Shown: positions 37,020-47,028 of the stretch, in pieces
How the letters are laid out: the number at the start of each line of letters is the position of its first letter
Position numbering within the stretch: the stretch's first letter is position 1
Source: JAGTVG01 sp942491935
Lineage (GTDB): Bacteria > Bacteroidota > Bacteroidia > Cytophagales > Cyclobacteriaceae
Reading direction: 5' to 3'
Assembly (NCBI GenBank): GCA_942491935.1
Contig: CALOCZ010000068.1
Location: 124,001 to 188,000 of the forward strand
DNA: 64,000 nt
The notes under the pieces: model-generated
The model's database searches: none
What the model was told of the DNA's origin: nothing
What the model saw: the letters and a program-made list of their open reading frames with translations, nothing else
Program-made: the position numbers and the translations under genes

Positions 37020-38294
37020 ATGAAAAAGACAAGTTATTTGGCAATGGCTGTCTTCTTTGGCCTTGCACTTATCTCATGCAAAGAAGACGAAAAAATCAAT
37101 CCGGTGGCTACCTTCACGGTGACCATTCAAAATGTTTTTGAAGGTAAGGAATACTTTAATTCCGGAACTCTGGATTTAGTTACTCCCGGAGAAAGTTATT
37201 CCTTCTCTTTTGAGGCTGGTAAAGGACATTATCTTTCTTTTGCTACCATGTTTGTACAATCAAATGATCTGTTCTATGCACCTGACGAAAGCGGTCTTGC
37301 ATTGTACAACGATTCCGGAGATCCCGTAACCGGAGATGTAACAAATATGCTGTATTTGTGGGACGCCGGTACTGAAGTAAACCAGGAACCTGGTGTTGGT
37401 GCAGATCAGGCACCCAGGCAATCAGGACCGGACACAGGAACGGACGAAAGTGGAACTGTCAAATTACTTACGGAAGTAAATGATGGATTCAATTATCCCC
37501 CAATTGAAGAGGTTATTTCTGTTATGCTTGAGCATGACGGGAAAACGATGTTCACAATTACCATAAAAAATGTCAGTAATACAGGTAGTTTTCAAACACC
37601 ACTGGCTCCTGGATCATGGATTATTCATGGTACTGGCAATCCAATATTCACATCAGGAAGTACAGCCTCTGATGGATTGGAAGATCTGGCGGAAGATGGT
37701 TCAAATACTATCCTGACAGATGCATTTGAACAAAATAGCGGATATGTTTCCCCTTTTGCTCCTGGTGTCTGGGCTGTTTATAACATGGCAAATCCCTTAT
37801 ATTCAATCGGACAAACAGCATCCTCTGATCTTGAAATGCTTGCTGAAGATGGAGAGCCAGGCGGCTTCTCATCAAGTCTGACTGGTCTGCCCGGAGTTGA
37901 TATGCATGACGTTTTCACAACGCCTGTTGGAAGTAGCGGACCTGCGCCAATTTTCCCTAATGAACAATACAGTTTTCAGTTTGAGGCAAATCCAGGTGAC
38001 AAACTCTCTTTTGCTACTATGCTCGTTCAGTCAAATGATTTATTTGCGGGTATAGAATTGGATCTATTTCCAAATGGAACACCAATATCAGGAGATATCA
38101 GCAATCAATTAAGATTGTTGGATGCCATGTCGGAAACAAACGAATATCCTGGAGCGGGCAATTACCAGGCACCCCGACAATCCGGACCTGATATGGGAGA
38201 GATGGAAAATGGAACCGTAAATGAGGTTAATGATAGCTTCAACTATCCAATACTATCCGATATCTTGAAAGTAAGTATTAGTCACATGAATTAG
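37020..38294 (+). CDS. Lipoprotein with two spondin-type domains
   Basis: From ATG 37020 (MKKTSYLAMAVFFGLALISCKEDE, lipobox C20), 424 residues. Two copies of a spondin N-like domain frame the protein: ATMFVQSNDLF...DAPRQSGPDTG-like near the start and ATMLVQSNDLF...QAPRQSGPDMG near the end. Between them a shorter unit is duplicated (APGSWIIHGTGNPIFTSG; APGVWAVYNMANPLYSIG). The arrangement implies internal duplication. Surface location and an adhesion or ligand-binding role are likely from the domain type; the true role is unknown. An upstream in-frame ATG at 36975 would spoil the signal. Confidence 0.8.
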   Translation: MKKTSYLAMAVFFGLALISCKEDEKINPVATFTVTIQNVFEGKEYFNSGTLDLVTPGESYSFSFEAGKGHYLSFATMFVQSNDLFYAPDESGLALYNDSGDPVTGDVTNMLYLWDAGTEVNQEPGVGADQAPRQSGPDTGTDESGTVKLLTEVNDGFNYPPIEEVISVMLEHDGKTMFTITIKNVSNTGSFQTPLAPGSWIIHGTGNPIFTSGSTASDGLEDLAEDGSNTILTDAFEQNSGYVSPFAPGVWAVYNMANPLYSIGQTASSDLEMLAEDGEPGGFSSSLTGLPGVDMHDVFTTPVGSSGPAPIFPNEQYSFQFEANPGDKLSFATMLVQSNDLFAGIELDLFPNGTPISGDISNQLRLLDAMSETNEYPGAGNYQAPRQSGPDMGEMENGTVNEVNDSFNYPILSDILKVSISHMN

Positions 38295-38324
38295 GGATTA
38301 TATTATCTTTTAAGAATTCTATTT

Positions 38325-38360
38325 AAAGGCCGTTCATTAATTTCTTTGCGGCCTTTTTCT
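38325..38360 (+). terminator. Terminator after the spondin gene
   Basis: AAAGGCCG (38325-38332) pairs with CGGCCTTT (38349-38356), then a T-rich run. Confidence 0.75.
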
Positions 38361-38398
38361 TATTTCTAATACTTACAAAAAGGAATTGATATCACATT

Positions 38399-40141
38399 TT
38401 AATCACTAAGCAATGTAAGTATCTTTTGCCTTTTCTTCCGGAAGGCTTTTATATTGATATCATAATAATCAAACTGGTATACTACTTGCCTGGCCAGTTC
38501 GGCAGCTTCATCAGGATTTTTCTCCCCAAGCATACTTAATAATTCATGGTCAACGAGACCATCCCGCATAGCCTCAAGGCGGATACTGCTCAAAATTTTA
38601 TGATCACCTGGATAACATATCCAGGCATCACCACCTGGAAGAATGGTGCCGGATTCTAATTGTATAGAAGTGGTTTCATCAAAAGGATCTCCCTCCCGCC
38701 AGAAATTAAATCCCCAATGCAGATAACCTGGTATATCGAACCGGTAATTGATCCAGTGAAGGATCCTTGTTTTGATCAATGGTAATTCAATAAACCGGTT
38801 GGCATATTCCCCTTTTGGATTGAGACAAGTGTAGAACCAAATCTCATCACCCTGTTCTGCCCTCTCTTTATAAAAATCATAATCGATATGCATGTAATCC
38901 AACTGAGGCACCCAGATGTCAACAGTTTCATTCACATCTTTAGAATGACAGGCTTCAACAATTTTTAGGTCCGGTGCCAATTTATCAATGAAATTTGCCA
39001 CTTCTATATAGGTATCCACATTTTCAGGTATAGGTTCATCCATTAAATGCTGCATATAAATATCATTCCACCCCTTTTCATTCAGATGTTTCATTAATGC
39101 AGGGATAAAGACCTTATAAAAAGCCCGTGCCGTATCATTTTTAATAGAGAATTTTTTAAAATAGGTGGTATCCGGTTCAATTATAGGAGCAAAGACTACA
39201 AAATCACTTACCCATCCGCCTTCTCTCGTTCCAATATGCCCCCCTTCTATCCGACCAATAACTCCTTCCTCAATGAAGATGTCTACTGTTTTATCGAAAT
39301 TCGTAAAATCAACAGTATAGTTTCCATTCTCGTCCAATCCAAATTCGGATAACCTCAAAGGTGAGATTATCGAAATATTCTGCCGGTATTCAGCCATTTT
39401 GGATGCAAGCATCCGTACAAAAGTCCAGTAATCATCAGTATAAGGCTCCACAAACCCTCCCATAGCATGTTTGATGTTCCCAGGACTGGTATTATACCAA
39501 TTCGTCACCCACAATCTTGTTTTTTCAATGGTCACGGGATAAACCTTGACCTGGATAGATCGGGTAATTTCAAATTGCTCTCCATCCATTTCTCCGGTCA
39601 ACTTAACCTTGCCTTCATACATACCGGGCCTGGCATCAACAGGGATCTCAATTGTTACCCAAATGGGTTGAGATTCATTTGCCATCAGGTCAATACTTTC
39701 CTTTTCCAGAATTGGATCAGGATACAAACCTGAGATAGGATTGAGTTTATCGCGGGAGTGATTGGGTGTATTTCTGCCAACACCGACATAACCTACATAT
39801 CCCACCTTCACATTAAGTAAAGTATTACTTTCATAAGATAGATCTAGGACCTCCAATTTCAGATCCGAAACAAATTCCTCCATACTTCTTACTACCCACT
39901 GGAAGCTAGCATGTTCTCCCCTGGCTACATGGGTAACAGGCTCAGTTTCCCTGAAAAAAGCAGTCTCCTTAAATATTTTCTCAAGTGGATCAACCGATTT
40001 AAAAACCAATTCCTTCTGCAACTCTTCATCGGAGATATTACCTCCACAAGAGGTTAGAAGAACTAATGAGAATATTAGGACTGTCAAATTCGAAAATATA
40101 TTAAAAAGAATTACTCCTGGCTTAACGGTAATGGCTTTCAT
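38399..40141 (-). CDS. DUF4091/GH123-like secreted lipoprotein
   Basis: From ATG 40141 (MKAITVKPGVILFNIFSNLTVLIFSLVLLTSCGG) 580 residues with a lipobox cysteine; a longer frame upstream adds no signal. A beta-rich N-terminal domain is followed by a TIM-barrel-type region and a DUF4091 C-terminus (RLEAMRDGLVDHELLSML). IYMQHLMDEP holds the acid pair expected for GH123 enzymes, which use substrate-assisted catalysis on N-acetylgalactosaminides. Substrate not proven. It follows the frameshifted protein at 40330-42665 by about 190 bp on the same strand. Confidence 0.8.
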   Translation of the reverse strand: MKAITVKPGVILFNIFSNLTVLIFSLVLLTSCGGNISDEELQKELVFKSVDPLEKIFKETAFFRETEPVTHVARGEHASFQWVVRSMEEFVSDLKLEVLDLSYESNTLLNVKVGYVGYVGVGRNTPNHSRDKLNPISGLYPDPILEKESIDLMANESQPIWVTIEIPVDARPGMYEGKVKLTGEMDGEQFEITRSIQVKVYPVTIEKTRLWVTNWYNTSPGNIKHAMGGFVEPYTDDYWTFVRMLASKMAEYRQNISIISPLRLSEFGLDENGNYTVDFTNFDKTVDIFIEEGVIGRIEGGHIGTREGGWVSDFVVFAPIIEPDTTYFKKFSIKNDTARAFYKVFIPALMKHLNEKGWNDIYMQHLMDEPIPENVDTYIEVANFIDKLAPDLKIVEACHSKDVNETVDIWVPQLDYMHIDYDFYKERAEQGDEIWFYTCLNPKGEYANRFIELPLIKTRILHWINYRFDIPGYLHWGFNFWREGDPFDETTSIQLESGTILPGGDAWICYPGDHKILSSIRLEAMRDGLVDHELLSMLGEKNPDEAAELARQVVYQFDYYDINIKAFRKKRQKILTLLSD

Positions 40142-40329
40142 GATATATGTATTTTGTTTAAAAAGTAAGTCAATATAATAATCATTGTGGTCCAAAACAA
40201 AAGATGAATTGCTCCTTTGGAAATTAGGATAAATATTCAAAAGAAACCAGTCTGATGTTCTTAATAATTTATAGACTAATTGCCAGACCAGTCCTGCTGT
40301 AGGAGATATTATTGATTTATGGACAAGAA

Positions 40330-42665
40330 TTAATTTCCCCGGATTAGATCAACCCGGTCTTTTATACGCAAATACCCCGCTAACTTCAGGTCAGCAATAT
40401 CACTGAATTCAGCACTGATACGTAAATTGTTGGCACCCTGGGTCATTTCGATGCCTTCAAGATCTAATTCTTCTATGGCCTTCATCCGACCCTTCTCATC
40501 ATAAATCATGATCTTGTTATCACCACGGTATGTAATTGAATAATTCGGTTTTAATTCCACATCTAAACTAAGGGTTTCATAACCATTATATACAATCGTA
40601 ACCTGGTCAATAGATCCGGTCTCACCAACTGCACCAATTACCAGGTAAAGGTTTTGAGCGTCCTCAATATCGAATTCAACAGAAACATCATTAGGTTGGC
40701 CTGGCTGGACCATTTCATTAAGTAATTCAAATTTTTCCTTTTTGTAATATTGTAATGCATAAGAAGAATCATCGGGCTTACTTAAACTGAAATCATTGTT
40801 TACATTTTTCAGGTCTTCTATTTGAACATTATTGAAAACTCTATTAAGCCGTGCTTCTTCCCAAACATTTATGGCTTCAGCGATCTGAGTAAATTCTTTG
40901 TTCTGTGCCAGGCTGATAAGTTTTGTATATAGGGCATACCCTGCATCATATCCCGCCGATCGTGCCAACATATATTCAAATTCTTGAAGCGTAGTCGAAG
41001 AATTCAGGAGGAACCAACCCAGCATATTAGGTGTGTAATTTCTTTTAAGCAATGCCTGGTTCTGGTATCGGTAATGACCCTGGCTTTTTGTAAATCCCCC
41101 ATACCACGGTTCGCCCCAGTTCAGATAAGAATTGACATGCCAGTAGTAGTGGTTAGACCGGGAAGACCCATTTCGCAATTCGTGATTTACCAGACTAACA
41201 AGTCTGTCACTAAAATAATCCATGCCAAAATCACCTTCACCTGTTCCCCAACCCCCTTCGTGGCCATCAAAATCCAATTGGGCAACACCGGTATAATTGA
41301 AAAAGTCGGCAAGTCTGTCTATCATCTCTTTTTGCAATTCAAAATTTGGAAAAAAGGTTTTATAACCATGATCTGCTAACCTGGCAATTTCTTTCCCGGC
41401 AGCGTGCTTTGTAATTTCAGTGCCATATGCTCCCCGCTTGCATTTTAATAATTTATAAGGTGGCTCTTCAGAAACCTGTCCAAATTGAATGATCTCATCC
41501 CCAATACGAATTGCCTGACATGTATTCTTGACTTCATAACCAGAAGGATCTTTGATAAAAATTTCTTCAGCATCAATTGGCATATCTTGAGTAATAGTTG
41601 TCTTACAGAAAACCATCAAATTTTTATGCGGAACAGGTGTCACATAAGGATCATTTGTTGTAATAAAATTTGTGAGGGTATGAACACCAAGCCGTATTCC
41701 TCTTTCTCTGGCTTTTTCGACACATTTCTTCATGCCATCCCAGCCATTGGGGAATTGGGCTTCTATCAATTCAAAATGCCCCCAGTTTTTAAAGGGATGC
41801 TCATGATATATTGTATTATATTCCAGTTTTTCACAATAATCCAGACAGACATCAATACTCTCCTCCGTAAAAGTGGTTATCAGGTATGGTTTATTGGCCT
41901 CCCTGCTTCTCTTCACCCATTCACCATTGATGGTTGTATGTGGAAGCCCTTCCTGCAATTCAATCATTTCCAAAATATCCAGTACCCTGGATTCGGATGT
42001 ACCAAATAAGGCTATGGCACTGCCCTTTATCTTTCCTTCCGGATTAGCTGGAATAAAAGCGTTGGGAATCTGATCATTCCATATATTATGTACACGATCT
42101 TTATCCCGATTAACACAGTAACCCTGCAGACTGGAACCATAGCTTTCCTTTGTTGCAGCTTGTACCTCTTGCCTCATCACTCCCATCAGCATTAAGGATC
42201 TTTCCACCAGTTGTCTTTACATTGAGGCTCTGATAACCCAGGGCATATTCTGAATTCCTAACAACTCCAACATATTCGCCAATGGTTTCACTGATGGTGG
42301 TGGCAAAAGGTCCCCATAATAAAACATCTATCTTATCTGCATTTTCTACCTCAACGATTCGAAATGTCAAATACTCATCTTTTACTGAACCTTCTACTGA
42401 AAGGATAATGTTGTCTACAAAGGTAATTTGCGCAATTTCATCCTTCCATTCGATTTCTTGAGGGAGTAATTCTTTCCCGTCAGCCTTAATACGAATGAGG
42501 TAACTATCTACTGCAGGTGGCAAATATTCCCGATCACCATAAAAACTGACAATACCTGCCTGAGGACCAATACTGACTTTTAGACCATTTGTCTCAAACA
42601 ATTTCTGCGCATGGACAGACAAAACTGCAGATCATTGAAAAAAGAATAAATATAATTCTCTTCAT
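40330..42665 (-). pseudogene. Secreted putative glycosidase-like protein, two frameshifts
   Basis: Joining the frames gives about 775 residues. The signal MKRIIFILFSMICS starts at ATG 42665. Removing one T from a TTTT run near 42610 brings it into frame with LSVHAQKLFETNGLKV. A second shift near 42160 joins the beta-rich N-terminal part to the long body (GSSLQGYCVNRDKDRVHN and on). The body has TIM-barrel-like features, e.g. YTGVAQLDFDGHEGGWGTGEGDFG with acidic residues on a strand end, and a C-terminal beta-sandwich. I do not recognise the family; a carbohydrate-active role is inferred from its DUF4091 neighbour. Confidence 0.6.
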
Positions 42666-43042
42666 TTCACATCATTTAAACTCCCTGGAATGGATAGTAA
42701 AAATCTCCTCCCAAATAATCTTAATGATTTGTAATCCATTAAAAATATAATTACACAGATCAATGAAACTAAAAAATAAGAGCCATAACTACTAAAATAA
42801 AGACGAATAATCCGAATCCAAAGCCGGATAATAGGTTTTATTATAAAAATTCATCAGAAATTAAAAAGATACATTATAAATTTTATCAGGAATAATCACC
42901 TCAAAATAATACTGCCATATATAAAAACACGTTATAGGTATAATTTTATAATAAAGTAATTAATATTCGTCTTGTAATTGAAATATGGAATTTTTATTTA
43001 TTAATTAATGTTCAATCATACGTAACCCTAAATCAAAAAGCT
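42666..43042. other. Intergenic stretch between divergent genes
   Basis: 377 very AT-rich bases; presumably the promoters of both neighbours. No repeat or frame recognised. Confidence 0.4.
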
Positions 43043-43563
43043 ATGAAACGTATTATTTTCATTGTAACAATTTTCATCATGATTCAAATATCCTGTTTTG
43101 CACGGATGAGATTGAAAAAAATCCTCCTAATATTATTAAGTTAAATCCAATAAGCCTGGCTTTTGGAAACATGAATTTGATGTATCAAAGAGGGATAAGT
43201 AAATCTTCAGCTTTACAAATTGGAGCCAATTACTGGTATAGATTTTTAGGGACTGAAGTAACTGGCTTCGGAATCCGGGGTGGATACCAATTTTTCGTTA
43301 CGAATAAAACAAAGTATGCTCCTGAAGGATTTTATGTTGGGCCAAACCTATCATATAACTCTTTAACCGAAAAATCAACAGATGTGAAAGCCACGACTTT
43401 TGGAGTTGGATTAATGCTTGGTTATCAATGGGTTTGGAAAAGTGGGATTGCATTGGATCTGGGAATTGGCCCAATGTACGTATTTGCCAATGAAGAGGGT
43501 ACGGAAAATTCCTTTGAAGGTTTTCTTCCCAATGTAATTATTGCAATTGGCTATAATTTTTAA
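43043..43563 (+). pseudogene. DUF3575-like small outer-membrane barrel protein, one frameshift
   Basis: The ATG frame gives a signal peptide (MKRIIFIVTIFIMIQISCFA) and then stops. From about 43105 a second frame reads DEIEKNPPNIIKLNPISLAFGNMNLMYQRGI and runs to a barrel end (NVIIAIGYNF). One base change near 43103 joins them to a 173-residue protein with alternating beta strands ending in an aromatic residue, the layout of small 8-strand barrels. Function unknown. Confidence 0.65.
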
Positions 43564-43831
43564 TTAATATCGGATTGAAGGAAATGGCTTACCAAAAGTA
43601 ATCTAATACGCTTCGATCTTTGTTATAATTATCTAACGTTCCTGTTAAATCTGAAATTTCATCGGAAAGTTCAGATGATGTCAATCCCTTTTGTTCCAAG
43701 TTGAAATGGATCAATTTCGAGAAATACCAGGTGCGTACACTAAGTATTATTTTAATAATTCAAGACTTGAGTATTTAGATTGGTGAATATGCTACATTTG
43801 TTCACTATATTCATAATTAAACCTGAAAGGT

Positions 43832-45301
43832 GTGCTAGTTACGGTTACAAGAAAGGATGTAAAATTCAATCCCGATCCAAGCAGGGTAATTGCCCGCTTT
43901 CACTATACCAATGATGAGAGAAGCAAAAATATAATCCGAAAAGTAATTAATCTGCCAGACGACCTGGCAAAAAAAACGCTTAGCGAGGTGCTTCGAGATT
44001 ATTCAAAACGCCACAGAAGTATTTCAACAATATTTGAAAATCATTTTAATAGATTGTCTCATTTATTCAATGAATTGAATATCAATCCTGATAATATTGG
44101 AGAATATATGAAAGTGCTAATTGGGTCTTATTTCACTAAAGAATACTCCATTGAATCCGCAGCTTTTTTCAATCCATCTATTGTTGAAGACCCATATCAA
44201 AGTGAACTTAAACCTAGAGAAAAACGTGTAATCCTGAGTTTCAGAGCTACCGGAGAGGGACATATTTCCTCAATTGTATTTCGAAGCGGTATTCTGAATG
44301 AGCATAATGATTTGCATATTGATCCTGTGGGGAAGATGTTGAATGAGGCTGAAATCATCAAACGGCATATTTACGATAAAAAGTCATTTCAAGATGATTT
44401 GTATGAATTACAGAATAATAATAAAACTATTACTTCAAAGGTATTTTCTAAGCTAGGCGATAACTTTACCTACGGTGAACTGGAAAGGAGTGTAAAAGAA
44501 TCCAAAAAGGAACTTCGTTTGTCCGCATCAAAGGAGATCCTGTTTAATCAAATTATGTGGTTGGCATCTTCTCATTATGAAATTGAGTTTTCATTGGACA
44601 CTTCCATTTCTGAGAGGGTTATTTTTCCCGTCTCTGAAAACGAAAGAAACGGAATTGAAGATGCACGATTTGTTAAATTTGTAGATGATGACGGCGAAGT
44701 GACCTACTATGCAACGTATACTGCGTACGATGGTTTGACTATATTGCCAAAATTGCTTGAAACCAAAGATTTTTACAATTTTAAAATTAAACCAATCAAT
44801 GGTGAAGTAGGCAGGAATAAAGGCCTGGCTTTGTTTCCAAGGAAAGTAAATGGAAAATATGCTATGCTTTGCAGGCTGGATGGTGTTAATAACTATATCT
44901 CTTTTTCAGATGACATTAATATTTGGCATGAAGCCAAACTCATTCAGGAACCAAAATATCCCTGGGAATTTATTCAAATAGGTAACTGTGGATCTCCTAT
45001 TGAAACAGAAGGGGGATGGCTTGTATTAACCCATGCGGTAGGGCAAATGAGGGAGTATGTTTTGGCTGCCAGTTTATTTGACCTTGATAATCCTGAGAAA
45101 GAAATCGGAAGATTAAAAGTTCCTTTGATGGTGCCAAATGAGGCCGAAAGAGAAGGATATGTGCCCAATGTATTATATACATGCGGGGCAATAACTCATA
45201 ATGGCATGCTAAATATCCCCTATGCCATGTCGGACTATGCCTCAACCTTTGCCTGCGTTAATTTAAGTGAACTTCTGGACGAGTTGAAAAACTCCCAATA
45301 A
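43832..45301 (+). CDS. GH130 beta-mannoside phosphorylase/glycosidase-like protein (long form)
   Basis: A 489-residue protein starting at GTG. A helical N-terminal extension of about 150 residues precedes a five-bladed GH130 propeller; the catalytic acid region is G274-I-E-D277-A-R279. GHISSIVFRSG, NKGLALFPRK, GNCGSPIETEGGWLVLTHAVG and YTCGAITHNG are family motifs. GH130 enzymes mostly phosphorolyse beta-1,4- or beta-1,2-mannosides. No signal peptide, so cytoplasmic. It opens a locus with another GH130 (52246-53172) and three GT4 genes. TACATTTG at 43793 is a plausible -7 element. Confidence 0.85.
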   Translation: MLVTVTRKDVKFNPDPSRVIARFHYTNDERSKNIIRKVINLPDDLAKKTLSEVLRDYSKRHRSISTIFENHFNRLSHLFNELNINPDNIGEYMKVLIGSYFTKEYSIESAAFFNPSIVEDPYQSELKPREKRVILSFRATGEGHISSIVFRSGILNEHNDLHIDPVGKMLNEAEIIKRHIYDKKSFQDDLYELQNNNKTITSKVFSKLGDNFTYGELERSVKESKKELRLSASKEILFNQIMWLASSHYEIEFSLDTSISERVIFPVSENERNGIEDARFVKFVDDDGEVTYYATYTAYDGLTILPKLLETKDFYNFKIKPINGEVGRNKGLALFPRKVNGKYAMLCRLDGVNNYISFSDDINIWHEAKLIQEPKYPWEFIQIGNCGSPIETEGGWLVLTHAVGQMREYVLAASLFDLDNPEKEIGRLKVPLMVPNEAEREGYVPNVLYTCGAITHNGMLNIPYAMSDYASTFACVNLSELLDELKNSQ

Positions 45302-45407
45302 CACCTGAATATTAATAGATATCTATTGCTAAAATCAGCCCTCCAACATTTTTTCTTGGATTTTCTATAAAAATGGCATTATTGTGTGTCAGTATATACT
45401 GAAAATA

Positions 45408-45472
45408 TGTGAATGATGTAATTATTATCTTAAGTCGAGTAAAATATGCGACGATTAAAAGGTTCACCTTTG
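45408..45472 (+). promoter_or_regulatory. Tandem operator and promoter, site a
   Basis: First half-site GAATGATGTAA (45411-45421, preceded by TGT), second half-site AAGTCGAGTAA (45432-45442), spacing 21 bp. The -7-like CACCTTTG starts at 45465, 23 nt beyond the second half-site. It faces the degraded small gene at 45594. Confidence 0.65.
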
Positions 45473-45593
45473 TATCATTATTATTTTATAATATTTTGCC
45501 TTTGGAGGTGCTATTTTTAATAAGTAAAAAGATGACTTCCTTTACGACACTCGGTTATTCTATACTCGCAAGGAGGGAAAAGACATAAGAATT

Positions 45594-45856
45594 ATGGAAT
45601 TACATAATGGCATACTTATCCTGAATGAAATGATGGTTCAAAAAAACTATAACCCCAATTTTCAGGACTGTGGAAAACAAATATCAAGAAAGTGAAATTA
45701 TCTATGCAAAAATTGACCCTACCGTGAAATTAATTGTAAGACGCTATATAAAAAAGATAAAATTACTGTAAAGTCCAGAAAGACCTTAGCCATAAAGACC
45801 TTGTCTATTTTGAAAGGTAGCTGATTGCGAACTCAACCAATGCAGGCAAGAAGTAA
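45594..45856 (+). pseudogene. Degraded small conserved protein
   Basis: Three frames together give a plausible 85-residue protein: MELHNGILILNEMMVQKNYNPNFQDCGK, then ENKYQESEIIYAKIDPTVKLIVRRYI, then KDLSHKDLVYFER, an in-frame TAG, LIANSTNAGKK and TAA at 45854-45856. The middle resembles a small Bacteroidota family of unknown function (pattern IYAKxDPxxKLIVRRY...YFER). Several base changes break it. It lies under tandem operator a. Confidence 0.45.
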
Positions 45857-45942
45857 TTAACCTTATAATTAGATTTTAAAAAAAATAGTCCTGTATGCCC
45901 TCTTTTTTTTGTCTAAACCGGTTATTTTTTCAAACCTTAAAA

Positions 45943-46009
45943 TGTGTGAATGATGTAACTCTTATTTTGAATTATGTAATGCATTATGATGGCATCTGAA
46001 GTACTTTTA
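45943..46009 (+). promoter_or_regulatory. Tandem operator and promoter, site b
   Basis: TGTGTGAATGATGTAA (45943-45958) contains the first half-site; the second is GAATTATGTAA (45969-45979), 21 bp on. TACTTTTA, a TAnnTTTG variant, starts at 46002, exactly 23 nt beyond. It lies in the 310-bp gap 45857-46166 and would drive the lmo0937/PIG-L/GT/glycosidase genes after a leader of about 150 nt. Confidence 0.7.
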
Positions 46010-46166
46010 TTTAGGTTATTGCATGCTTGTGCGGTTGAAACTAGGTCTAAACAACATGAAATGACGATTAAAATTAAATTCCAATCCCGGTAATTATCGC
46101 GAATCAATGAGAACGGATATATTATGAGGGCTTATATTAATTTGCAACAGATAAACATTTAAACAC

Positions 46167-46328
46167 ATGAAAAACTTACTTTATGTTATTGCTGTATTGC
46201 TTATGATCATTTGGGGTATTGTTTTTTTGGGGTTTAATCCATCCGGAGCAATTCATTTACTACTTCTATTAGCTGTATTTATCATATTCATCAGGATGGT
46301 TTTCAATAAACAATTATCAAATAAATGA
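46167..46328 (+). CDS. lmo0937-family small membrane protein
   Basis: A 53-residue protein of two hydrophobic helices separated by FNPSGAIH (MKNLLYVIAVLLMIIWGIVFLGFNPSGAIHLLLLL-type layout, ending FIRMVFNKQLSNK). This is the lmo0937/DUF5670 pattern of short membrane proteins often found in stress-induced units. It precedes the PIG-L gene by 22 bp. Confidence 0.8.
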   Translation: MKNLLYVIAVLLMIIWGIVFLGFNPSGAIHLLLLLAVFIIFIRMVFNKQLSNK

Positions 46329-46350
46329 TGGGTATTATAATTGATTATAG

Positions 46351-47028
46351 ATGGATTTATCACATTCAAGAGTTCAGCAAAAAGACCATTCACGGTCAAA
46401 AAATATTGTTATTATTGTCGCTCACCCTGATGATGAAACATTATGGGCTGGGGGCACAATCATGAGCACTCTATCATGGCAATGGTTTATTGTCTGTCTT
46501 TGTCGTGGAGATGATAAGGATCGGGCACCCAGATTTTATAAAGCATTAAAAATTTTAAAATCAGAGGGCGTTATGGGGAACCTTGATGATGGGCCTGATC
46601 AAAACTTGCTGAAAGAAAAAGAGGTAGAACAAAATATACTGCACTTATTACCGGAAAGCATTTCGACCTGATAATATCCCATAATCCATCAGGAGAATAC
46701 ACAAGGCATATCCGACATGAGGAAATAGGCAAAGCTGTAATTAAACTTTGGCATGCCAATAAAATATCTGCAAAAGAACTGTGGACTTTTGCATATGAAG
46801 ATGGCAATAAGGCATATTATCCCAGGCCTAATGAAAATGCTATCAATTTACCGAACACTTACCAAACGGATTGCAATTGAAAAAATATAACATCATTACA
46901 GAAACCTATGGATTTGATAAATTCAGTTGTGAAGCAGAAACAACACCCAATGGCAGAATCATTTTGGCAATTTACTGATCCTGAATGATGCCAGAAAGTG
47001 GCTTGATAATGGAGGTGTTTTAGCATGA
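46351..47028 (+). pseudogene. PIG-L (LmbE-like) deacetylase, frameshifted
   Basis: Residues 25-29 are the zinc motif HPDDE (IVAHPDDETLWAGG). The frame breaks near 46665 and goes on as KHFDLIISHNPSGEYTRHIRHEEIGKAV (the second metal histidine region), then as LQLKKYNIITETYGFDKFSCEAETTP, then AESFWQFTDPE and DARKWLDNGGVLA with TGA at 47026-47028. At least three small indels are needed. Such enzymes deacetylate N-acetyl sugars. The end overlaps the GT start (ATGA), which indicates that the two genes were translationally coupled. Confidence 0.75.

Noticed and set aside
45987..46094. 35-codon ORF between operator b and the lmo0937 gene
   Set aside because: It starts within the -7 region and has no recognisable protein features; more likely leader sequence.
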